Below, piece after piece: positions 52,752 to 60,491 of a DNA stretch of 64,000 bases. The notes below the pieces were generated by a model. The model ran no database searches. It was not told where the DNA came from and was given only the letters and a program-made list of their open reading frames with translations. This DNA comes from GCA-002704185 sp902588515 (lineage in GTDB: Bacteria; Pseudomonadota; Alphaproteobacteria; Pelagibacterales; Pelagibacteraceae), in assembly GCA_902588515.1 (NCBI GenBank), contig CACIPP010000004.1, positions 20,617 to 84,616 on the forward strand, in the 5' to 3' direction. How positions within the stretch are numbered: the first letter of the stretch is position 1; each line of letters begins with the position of its first letter. The position numbers were made by a program, and so were the translations under genes.

Positions 52752-54656
52752 ATGAGCAAACTTTTAGATAAAATTAATTTTCCTAGTGATCTGAGGTTAT
52801 TAGATAGAAGCCAATTACCGCAACTTGCGGATGAACTAAGAAAAGAACTTATAAGTGCAGTTTCTGAAACTGGTGGACACCTTGGTGCAGGTTTGGGAGT
52901 TATTGAATTGACAATAGCACTGCATTATATGTTTGATACTCCAAAAGATAGATTAATTTGGGATGTAGGACATCAAGCCTACCCGCATAAAATTTTAACA
53001 GGAAGAAAAGATAGAATAAGAACTTTAAGACAGGGTGGAGGTTTATCTGGTTTTACAAAAAGATCTGAGAGCAATTATGATCCTTTTGGAGCTGCGCATA
53101 GTTCAACATCGATCTCGGCTGGCCTTGGAATGTCAGTTGCAAGAGATATTGAGGGAAAAACAAATAATATAATTTCAGTAATCGGCGATGGAGCAATGAG
53201 TGCGGGTATGGCGTACGAAGCAATGAATAATGCAGGGTCAATGGACTCTCGATTGATTGTAATATTAAATGATAATGATATGTCCATCGCACCGCCTGTT
53301 GGTGCAATGAGCTCTTACCTTGCAAAATTATTATCCGGAAAAAGTTATATAGGATTTAGAGAAATGTTTAAAAAACTTGCTGATAAATTTCCTTTTAAAT
53401 TGAAAAAAACAATTGGACAGGCTGAGGAATACTTAAGGGGCTTAGCAACAGGCGGAACGTTATTTGAAGAAATGGGTTTCTTTTATGTTGGTCCAATTAA
53501 TGGACATAAATTTGAGGACCTAATTCCAGTTTTAGAAAATGTTAAAAATTCAAAACATAATGGGCCATTTTTAATTCATGCAATCACTCAAAAAGGCAAG
53601 GGCTATAAACCTGCAGAAGAATCAGATGATAAATATCATGGTGTTAAAAAATTTGATCCAGCAACAGGGGAGCAGAGAAAAAGCAATTCAAATGTTATGT
53701 CCTATCAAAATGTATTTGGCGAAACTTTAAGTAAGCACGCAGATTTAGATGATAAAATAGTTGCTATCACTGCTGCTATGCCAGATGGTACTGGTGTAAA
53801 TATTTTTAACAAAAAATTCCCAAAAAGATCTTTTGATGTAGGAATAGCAGAACAACATGCTGTAACATTCGCAGCTGGGCTGGCTACCGAAGGTTTCAAG
53901 CCTTATGCTGCAATTTATTCAACTTTCTTGCAAAGAGCCTACGATCAGGTTGTGCATGACGTTGCAATACAAAAACTACCAGTGAGATTTGCAATTGATA
54001 GGGCCGGCTTGGTTGGAGCTGATGGAGCAACTCATGCTGGTTCATTTGACATTACTTATTTAAGTACACTTCCTAATTTTATTGTAATGGCACCAAGTAA
54101 TGAAGCAGAACTAGTCAGAATGGTTAATACAAGTGTACATATAAATGACCGACCATGTGCTTTTAGATATCCTAGGGGTAATGGATTTGGTTATGAATTG
54201 CCAAGCCTAGATGAGACGGTTGAAATCGGAAAAGGCAAGGTAGTAAGCGATGGCGATAAAGTATGTATCTTAAATTTTGGTGCAAGATTAGAGGAATGTA
54301 AATTAGCTATAAATAAATTAAAAGCCAAAGGTATTAATCCAACATTAGTTGATGCTAGATTTGCCAAACCTCTTGATGAAAAATTAGTTTTGGATTGTGC
54401 AAGAAATCATGAAGTGTTTATCACTATTGAAGAGGGTTCTATAGGTGGTTTTGGTTCTCATGTTTCTTACTTACTATCAAGCAAAGGTTTATTTGATAAA
54501 GGCTTAAAGTTTAGAAATATGATATTACCAGATCGATTTATTGATCAGGATACTCCAGAGTCAATGTATAGCGCCGCAGGTTTAAATGCCGATGATATTT
54601 GTAAAAAAATTGAGGATGTTTTATTTAATAAAGATAATATTAAAATTATAAAATAA
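52752..54656 (+). CDS. dxs: 1-deoxy-D-xylulose-5-phosphate synthase
   Basis: Dxs condenses pyruvate and glyceraldehyde-3-phosphate with TPP as the first MEP-pathway step. SETGGHLGAGLGVIELTIALH, the TPP motif GDGAMSAGMAYEAMNNAG ending in LNDND, and DRAGLVGADGATHAGSFD are conserved. 634 residues is complete. Its last base abuts the convergent rhomboid gene with no gap. Confidence 0.97.
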   Translation: MSKLLDKINFPSDLRLLDRSQLPQLADELRKELISAVSETGGHLGAGLGVIELTIALHYMFDTPKDRLIWDVGHQAYPHKILTGRKDRIRTLRQGGGLSGFTKRSESNYDPFGAAHSSTSISAGLGMSVARDIEGKTNNIISVIGDGAMSAGMAYEAMNNAGSMDSRLIVILNDNDMSIAPPVGAMSSYLAKLLSGKSYIGFREMFKKLADKFPFKLKKTIGQAEEYLRGLATGGTLFEEMGFFYVGPINGHKFEDLIPVLENVKNSKHNGPFLIHAITQKGKGYKPAEESDDKYHGVKKFDPATGEQRKSNSNVMSYQNVFGETLSKHADLDDKIVAITAAMPDGTGVNIFNKKFPKRSFDVGIAEQHAVTFAAGLATEGFKPYAAIYSTFLQRAYDQVVHDVAIQKLPVRFAIDRAGLVGADGATHAGSFDITYLSTLPNFIVMAPSNEAELVRMVNTSVHINDRPCAFRYPRGNGFGYELPSLDETVEIGKGKVVSDGDKVCILNFGARLEECKLAINKLKAKGINPTLVDARFAKPLDEKLVLDCARNHEVFITIEEGSIGGFGSHVSYLLSSKGLFDKGLKFRNMILPDRFIDQDTPESMYSAAGLNADDICKKIEDVLFNKDNIKIIK

Positions 54657-55394
54657 TTATCTTGTATCCCAAGGATTTTTAATTTTTCTTTCCTTTTTTC
54701 CTGCAACCTTTTTTATAGGCCTGGGTTTAACTCCTTTATTGAAAAATAAAATTGCTATAACACCAAATATAAAGCCACCAATATGTGCACCATAAGCAAC
54801 TCCACCACCTTCTGAAGATGACATTGCAGAGCTTAAAAATTGCAGGACAAACCAAAATCCCAAAACATATATCGCTGGTATTTTTACTATTTGGGAAAAG
54901 AAGCCTAAAGGTATTAAGACCAAAACTTTAGCTTTAGGATGATTTACAATATATGCACCAAGCACTCCACCAATAGCTCCACTTGCTCCAACCATTGGTA
55001 TAAAAGAGTCGGTGTTCATATAAACTTGAGTTAATGCTGCAACTATTCCAGATAAAATATAAAAAATTAAAAATTTAGTAGGACCCAACTCATCTTCAAT
55101 GTTGTCTGCAAAGATCCACATATAAAGCATGTTACCAATTAAGTGCATGAAACCTCCATGCATAAACATCGATGTAATTAGTGTAAAAGATGCAGGCACA
55201 GCATACGCCTCTTGAGGTAGCAAAACTTTACCTGTAAGGACTGCCGGTATGACCCCGTAAGAATAGAATAAAGTTCCCGTCTTGTAACCTGGAGATGATA
55301 ACTCTAAAATAAACACAAAAATGCAAATACAGATAATACAATAAGTTATTATTGGTCTGCTACTTGTTGGATTGTCATCTTTTAAAGGTATCAC
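54657..55394 (-). CDS. Rhomboid-family intramembrane serine protease
   Basis: Six or more helices are visible. The catalytic serine is in VGASGAIGGVLGAYIV and the catalytic histidine in YGAHIGGFIFG. HGGFMHLIGNMLYMWIFADNIED is the conserved HxxxxHxxxN region. The start IPLKDDNPTSSRPIITY is typical of bacterial rhomboids with a short cytosolic lead. Substrates are unknown. It is directly downstream of aroC on the same strand. Confidence 0.94.
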   Translation of the reverse strand: MIPLKDDNPTSSRPIITYCIICICIFVFILELSSPGYKTGTLFYSYGVIPAVLTGKVLLPQEAYAVPASFTLITSMFMHGGFMHLIGNMLYMWIFADNIEDELGPTKFLIFYILSGIVAALTQVYMNTDSFIPMVGASGAIGGVLGAYIVNHPKAKVLVLIPLGFFSQIVKIPAIYVLGFWFVLQFLSSAMSSSEGGGVAYGAHIGGFIFGVIAILFFNKGVKPRPIKKVAGKKERKIKNPWDTR

Positions 55395-56480
55395 TTAACT
55401 CCCACATTGAGCTTTGTTCATTAAATAATGATCTAATAAAACACAAGCTAACATTGCTTCACCAATAGGCACTGCTCTTATACCAACACATGGATCGTGT
55501 CTTCCACGCACAGAAATATTAGTGTTCTTTCCTTTTTTATCAATAGTTTGTCTTGAGTTTAATATCGATGACGTTGGTTTAACTGCAAATGAGCAGATGA
55601 TATCCTGACCAGATGATATTCCGCCCAAGATACCTCCGGCTTTATTTGTTTTAAATTTTGTTTTACCTTTTTTTATTCTCATTTCATCTGAGTTTAATTC
55701 ACCTGTTAAACTTGCTACATCACTACCTGCTCCAATATTAACAGATTTAACTGCATTTATACTCATCAAAGCCGACGCAATATCAGCATCAAGTTTTGAG
55801 TATATTGGAGCGCCTAATCCTAAAGGAATACCTTTAGCTCTCAATTCAATCATCGCGCCTGCCGAGCTTCCTGCTTTTCTAATATCTAATAAATATCTTT
55901 CATAAATTGGGACCACTTTTTTATCTGGCGAAAAGAATGGATTTCTTCTAATTTCTTTATCACTCCAATTTTCTGGATTATAAAATACAGGACCTATTTG
56001 TGTTACACCCCCAATAATATTAAATTTTTTACCAAGAAGTTTTGATAAAACTTTTTTAGCAATTGCACCTGCAGCGACTCTTGACGCTGTTTCCCTCGCA
56101 GACTGGCGACCACCGCCCCTATAATCTCTAATTCCATATTTTTTAAAATAAGTATAGTCAGCATGCCCAGGTCTAAATTTATTTTTAATTGTTTCGTAAT
56201 CTCTGGATTTTTGATCTTTGTTATAAATGATTAAAGCGATAGGCGTACCTGTAGACTTACCCTCAAATACACCTGACAAGATCTGTACTTTATCATCCTC
56301 TTTACGTTGAGTTGTGTATTTTGACTGTCCGGGTTTCCTTCTATTTAAGTCCTTCTGAATGTCACTTTCTTTTATTTCAACATTTGGAGGGCATCCATCT
56401 ACTATACATCCTATTGCAGGACCATGGGATTCACCCCATGTTGTAAATCTAAACATTTTCCCAAAAGTATTGTATGACAT
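55395..56480 (-). CDS. aroC: Chorismate synthase
   Basis: AroC forms chorismate with reduced FMN. TTWGESHGPAIGCIVDGCPP, RPGHADYTYFKKYG, RDYRGGGRQSARETASRVAAGAIA and the RHDPCVGIRAVPIGEAM segment are conserved. 361 residues is standard. It begins 33 bases from the divergent pdxH. Confidence 0.97.
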   Translation of the reverse strand: MSYNTFGKMFRFTTWGESHGPAIGCIVDGCPPNVEIKESDIQKDLNRRKPGQSKYTTQRKEDDKVQILSGVFEGKSTGTPIALIIYNKDQKSRDYETIKNKFRPGHADYTYFKKYGIRDYRGGGRQSARETASRVAAGAIAKKVLSKLLGKKFNIIGGVTQIGPVFYNPENWSDKEIRRNPFFSPDKKVVPIYERYLLDIRKAGSSAGAMIELRAKGIPLGLGAPIYSKLDADIASALMSINAVKSVNIGAGSDVASLTGELNSDEMRIKKGKTKFKTNKAGGILGGISSGQDIICSFAVKPTSSILNSRQTIDKKGKNTNISVRGRHDPCVGIRAVPIGEAMLACVLLDHYLMNKAQCGS

Positions 56481-56513
56481 TAAATATATTATATAGGTTA
56501 TTTTGGCTTAATT

Positions 56514-57131
56514 ATGAATCAAAAACTTGGATTACATGAATGTTTTTTAAATGAGGATGATCCTTATATTTTATTCAATGCATGGATGAAAGAAGCAGAA
56601 AAATCAGAACCAAACGATCCAAATGCCTTTTCAGTAGCAACGTCCGACTCATCTGGACAACCAGATGTTAGAATGGTCCTTCTCAAAGGAATAAGTAAAA
56701 CAGGTTTCATTTTCTACACAAACTTAGAAGGTAAAAAAGGTAAAGATTTAAAAGCAAATCCAAAAGCATCTATGTGTTTTCATTGGAAATCTTTATTAAG
56801 ACAAATAAGAGTTAAGGGAAGTGTTAAGTTGGTAGATGATGCGGTTGCAGACAAGTATTATAATTCAAGATCGTATGGCAGTAGAATAGGAGCTTGGGCA
56901 TCTAAACAATCTTCAACTATGACTTCTAGAGATGAGTTTGAAAAAAGAATTAAAGAATTTGAGACTAAATATCCAGATCAGAACAACGTGCCAAGACCTC
57001 CTTATTGGTCTGGTTGGGAGATAAGTCCAGTCGAAATTGAATTTTGGTTAGATGTAAAAGATAGGTTGCACCAAAGATTGAGATATAAATTTAATGGTGG
57101 TAGCTGGAGTAAAGAAATTCTTTATCCTTGA
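56514..57131 (+). CDS. pdxH: Pyridoxamine 5'-phosphate oxidase
   Basis: PdxH makes PLP with FMN. The FMN-binding residues lie in VRMVLLKGISKTGFIFYTNLEGKKGKDL, with SRSYGSRIGAWASKQS and the C-terminal DRLHQRLRY and similar. 205 residues. PLP is needed by GcvP in this window. The last 10 bases overlap the convergent reductase gene. Confidence 0.96.
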   Translation: MNQKLGLHECFLNEDDPYILFNAWMKEAEKSEPNDPNAFSVATSDSSGQPDVRMVLLKGISKTGFIFYTNLEGKKGKDLKANPKASMCFHWKSLLRQIRVKGSVKLVDDAVADKYYNSRSYGSRIGAWASKQSSTMTSRDEFEKRIKEFETKYPDQNNVPRPPYWSGWEISPVEIEFWLDVKDRLHQRLRYKFNGGSWSKEILYP

Positions 57132-57901
57132 TCGTTTGCTTTTTTAATCCTTTTATAAATTTTTTTTAATTGCAAATTTAATTGTTTGTAAATATTTTTT
57201 TTACTTAACGCATTTAGCAATTGTTGGTTAATCCCCTTCTTTGTTTGTAAGTCAGAGACTACTTTTTTAAAATTATATTTTTCATGTTTTATTAGTTCAT
57301 TTAGTCCTGCAGAAAGTTCATACAAATATTCTCCAGCATTAATTCTATTTACTTTATTTTTAACTAAATATTTATGTAGTTCAGCTAAAAAATTTGCATA
57401 AGTTGCCATCGTGGCAGTCATAACCCAGAAATGATCATTTTGTATTTCATTTTTAGGATTAACTACTAAGCCAAGTTTTTTAAAAAAATTATTAATATTT
57501 TTATTTTTTGGATAAATAATAGTTGGACTATTGCAGCTTGATGCAAATGGTAAAGGTCCAGCTTTAAAAATGTTTTTTGAAGGATTACAAGATTTTTTCA
57601 TGTCTTTTAAGCTGATGGTTGAAACTAAACTTATAACAATATGTTTTTTTTTAAATTTTAGTTTTTGTAATTCATTTTTTGCAACTTTGGGTGTTAAACA
57701 AATAAAAACCCACTTACTATTATTAACAATATCTTGGTTATTTTCATAAATTTTAATTTTCTGTGATTTGTTTTTTAAATATCTTGAATTTTTAACATTT
57801 CTTTTTGAAATTATAATTTGATTAAACTTAGTTTTTGACTTAAGTAATCCCTCAATAATAGATGAGGTTATTTTTCCAGTTCCTAAAAATCCTAACTTCA
57901 T
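57122..57901 (-). CDS. ProC-like NAD(P)-binding reductase, divergent
   Basis: The N terminus GFLGTGKITSSIIEGLL is the Rossmann motif of pyrroline-5-carboxylate reductases, and GPLPFASSCNSPTIIYP replaces the usual ProC MPN region. The C-terminal dimer domain has HFWVMTATMATYANFLAEL. This combination resembles an alphaproteobacterial ProC-like subfamily whose reaction is not established, so I give no symbol. 259 residues, lysine and asparagine rich. Confidence 0.75.
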   Translation of the reverse strand: MKLGFLGTGKITSSIIEGLLKSKTKFNQIIISKRNVKNSRYLKNKSQKIKIYENNQDIVNNSKWVFICLTPKVAKNELQKLKFKKKHIVISLVSTISLKDMKKSCNPSKNIFKAGPLPFASSCNSPTIIYPKNKNINNFFKKLGLVVNPKNEIQNDHFWVMTATMATYANFLAELHKYLVKNKVNRINAGEYLYELSAGLNELIKHEKYNFKKVVSDLQTKKGINQQLLNALSKKNIYKQLNLQLKKIYKRIKKANDQG

Positions 57902-57930
57902 TTTAAAAGTATTTAAACTAAAGATAAAAT

Positions 57931-58779
57931 ATGTCCAATTATAAAATACCAGGTTATTTAATAGTGGCTTTGGGTGGCCTTTTTTTAAGTACTGGTGGCA
58001 CTATTTTTAAGTCTTTTAATGTTACAGACGTTTGGACGATTTACTTTTGGAGGTCACTTTTTTTTGTACCTGCTGTTTTAATATTTTTAGCATTATCAAA
58101 TAAAACAATATCTATATCCAAACAATTCTTAGAGCTTGGATTTTCAGGAGTCGCTTGTAGTTTATTATTTGCAACTAGTAGTGCTTCTTACATGTTCGCT
58201 ATGAAATATACAACAGTCGCAAATGTTTTGTTTATAATTGGAACACAAACTTTTTTTTTAGCAATTGCTGGATATTTTTTTTTAAAAGAAAAAATTAACG
58301 TTTCGACAGCCATTGCTATTTTATTGGCCGCTGTTGGTATTTACATAATGATAGGAACAAAAATTTCAAGTGGTACTTTATTAGGTAACAGCATAGCTTT
58401 TATTATTCCGTTTGCATTTACAATTATTGTAATTTTAATAAGAAAATTTAAAGAAACCGACATGGTTCCTGCGGTTGCTATGTCAGGAATTTTTGGACTA
58501 ATACTTGGTTTTTTTCTGAGTGAAAATTTAATGATAGATTTTCATGATCTAATACTTGCATTCTTTTTTGGTGCCCTACAATATGCGCCAGGATTTATTT
58601 GTATGACAATTGGATCTAAAACTACTCCAGCAGCCAAGGTTGGAATTTTCACTTTTACAGAAGCTTTGGCAGGTCCAATTTGGGCTTGGATTTTTATTTC
58701 TGAAACACCACCACTAGGTGTATTTATCGGAGGTGCGATGATTTTCGTTGCTCTTTTACTAAAAACATACAAATCTTAG
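57931..58779 (+). CDS. EamA/DMT-family transporter
   Basis: The 282-residue protein has ten hydrophobic helices in two EamA repeats. LIVALGGLFLSTGG and FTEALAGPIWAWIFISETPPLGVFIGGAMI are typical of RhaT/EamA proteins, which export amino acids or metabolites. It lies upstream of the glycine riboswitch on the same strand, but its stop precedes the riboswitch promoter. The substrate is unknown. Confidence 0.9.
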   Translation: MSNYKIPGYLIVALGGLFLSTGGTIFKSFNVTDVWTIYFWRSLFFVPAVLIFLALSNKTISISKQFLELGFSGVACSLLFATSSASYMFAMKYTTVANVLFIIGTQTFFLAIAGYFFLKEKINVSTAIAILLAAVGIYIMIGTKISSGTLLGNSIAFIIPFAFTIIVILIRKFKETDMVPAVAMSGIFGLILGFFLSENLMIDFHDLILAFFFGALQYAPGFICMTIGSKTTPAAKVGIFTFTEALAGPIWAWIFISETPPLGVFIGGAMIFVALLLKTYKS

Positions 58780-58791
58780 CTATATTTCAGT

Positions 58792-58820
58792 TTGACTAAT
58801 TACAAACTTTGTTAGAGAAT
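58792..58820 (+). promoter_or_regulatory. Candidate promoter for the glycine riboswitch and gcv operon
   Basis: TTGACT (58792-58797), a 17-base spacer and GAGAAT (58815-58820) put a transcription start near 58827, just before the first aptamer. The -35 box is close to consensus; the -10 is only fair. Confidence 0.45.
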
Positions 58821-58823
58821 TGG

Positions 58824-58974
58824 ATTCGTACGGGAGAGACTATCTTTATAGCGCCGAAGGAGCAAGAAGCCCAGGAAACTCTCAGGCAAAAGGACCGTGC
58901 TAAAATAAACTCTGGAAAGCGAACTTTGAGTTCCACCGAAGGAGCAAATCTCTCAGGTAAACAGACAGATGGGT
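58824..58974 (+). promoter_or_regulatory. Tandem glycine riboswitch
   Basis: The first aptamer (about 58826-58900) has CGGGAGAGAC, GCGCCGAAGGAGCAA and CTCTCAGGCAAAAGGACCG. The second (about 58907-58974) has CTCTGGAAAGCG, CACCGAAGGAGCAA and TCTCAGGTAAACAGACAGA. These are the conserved cores of glycine class aptamers in tandem. It lies upstream of gcvT-gcvH-gcvP and should switch glycine cleavage on when glycine is high, as reported for SAR11. Confidence 0.95.
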
Positions 58975-58989
58975 AAAAAGAGTTTATTT

Positions 58990-60099
58990 ATGAGTCAAAG
59001 TGCAGAAAAAATTCAAGAGTTAAAAACTGCGTTGCACAGTTTTCATTTGTCTAATGGAGGGAAGATGGTACCGTTTGCCGGTTATGAAATGCCTGTACAA
59101 TATTTAGAAGGCATTATGAATGAACACAAGCATGTTAGATTAAAAGCAGGAATTTTTGATGTATCTCACATGGGTCAATTTTCAATAAAATGTGATGAGA
59201 AAGAATACAAAAAATTAGAAGAAATAATTCCAATTGACCTAAGTTCTTTGAAGATGCATCAGTCAAAATATTCAGTACTTATGAATAAAAACGGTGGAAT
59301 TGATGATGACCTAATAGTAACTAAGGTAAATGACGGTCTAAATATTGTTCTTAATGCTGCGTGTAAACATAACGATGTTAAACGTATTCACGAAGTTATA
59401 AATCAAAAAAATACAAAATTACATGAAGATTTATCTTTGATTGCTTTTCAAGGTCCAAAAGCCGCTTCAATTTTAGAAACATTAGTTCCCGGCGTTAAAG
59501 ACTTAAAATTTATGAACGGAAATTCATATAACTATGATAATGAAAAATTATTTATTAACAGATCAGGTTATACTGGTGAGGACGGATATGAAATTTCATT
59601 ACCGAATAAATTAGTTGAAAAATTTTGTAAAAAACTTTTAGAAGACAAAGATGTTAAGCTCATTGGGCTTGGAGCAAGAGATTCTTTAAGGCTAGAAGCT
59701 GGTTTATGTCTTTATGGTCACGACTTAGATCCAAAAACTACGCCTATCGAAGGTAGTTTGTCATGGGCTTTGTCAAAAAAGCATAAGAGCGAAAGATCTT
59801 TTTTAGGCTCTGAAATAGTTTTAAAACAAATTAAAGATGGAACAAAAAAAAAACGAGTTGGTATTAAACCTGAAAAAATAATTGCCAGAGAAGGTTCTAA
59901 AATATTTATTAACAATGAAGAAGTTGGCGTAATAACCAGTGGAGGTTTTGGTCCTAGCGTAAATGGTCCAATAGCTATGGGATATATAAAAACTGAGTTT
60001 GCCGAAATAGGAAAAGATGTAGATCTTGAGGTCAGGGGAAAAAAACACAAGGCAAAAATACATACTTTGCCCTTTTATAAAAAAAGTTATGTAAAATAG
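58990..60099 (+). CDS. gcvT: Glycine cleavage T protein (aminomethyltransferase)
   Basis: GcvT passes the methylene group from lipoyl-GcvH to THF. I choose ATG 58990 (369 residues), because the in-frame ATG at 58969 lies within the second aptamer. The product starts MSQSAEKIQELKTALHSFH. VPFAGYEMPVQY, GIFDVSHMGQF and the GYTGEDGYEISLP segment are conserved. A GGAGG site for gcvH follows after its stop. Confidence 0.95.
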   Translation: MSQSAEKIQELKTALHSFHLSNGGKMVPFAGYEMPVQYLEGIMNEHKHVRLKAGIFDVSHMGQFSIKCDEKEYKKLEEIIPIDLSSLKMHQSKYSVLMNKNGGIDDDLIVTKVNDGLNIVLNAACKHNDVKRIHEVINQKNTKLHEDLSLIAFQGPKAASILETLVPGVKDLKFMNGNSYNYDNEKLFINRSGYTGEDGYEISLPNKLVEKFCKKLLEDKDVKLIGLGARDSLRLEAGLCLYGHDLDPKTTPIEGSLSWALSKKHKSERSFLGSEIVLKQIKDGTKKKRVGIKPEKIIAREGSKIFINNEEVGVITSGGFGPSVNGPIAMGYIKTEFAEIGKDVDLEVRGKKHKAKIHTLPFYKKSYVK

Positions 60100-60110
60100 G
60101 AGGTATACGT

Positions 60111-60491
60111 ATGAGTGAAAAAAAATATTCAAAAAAACATGAATGGGTAGAGCTTGAAGGTGATGTTGCAACAGTAGGAATAACTGCTCACGCAGCAAAA
60201 CAGCTTGGTGATATTGTATTTACAGAGGTACCCGATAAAGGCAAGAAAATTGAAGCTGGTAATGAAGCTGCAGTTGTTGAGTCTGTTAAAGCAGCAAGTG
60301 ATGTTTATTCTCCAATTGGTGGGGAAGTTGTTGAGACAAATAGTTCAATTGTTTCTGACCCATCATTAGTTAATAAGGATCCAGAGAATGCAGGTTGGTT
60401 TTTTAAAATTAAAGTGACAAATAAAAGCGAAATTGACACATTAATGAATAAAAATGATTATGAAAAGTATGCTACGGAGAACCCAAATTAA
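60111..60491 (+). CDS. gcvH: Glycine cleavage H protein
   Basis: GcvH shuttles the aminomethyl group on lipoate. The lipoylated lysine is in VVESVKAASDVYSPI. KKHEWVELEGDVATVGIT and GDIVFTEVPDKGK are typical. 126 residues. The AGGAGG ribosome site is near 60100, and the stop overlaps gcvP by one base (TAATG). Confidence 0.97.
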   Translation: MSEKKYSKKHEWVELEGDVATVGITAHAAKQLGDIVFTEVPDKGKKIEAGNEAAVVESVKAASDVYSPIGGEVVETNSSIVSDPSLVNKDPENAGWFFKIKVTNKSEIDTLMNKNDYEKYATENPN

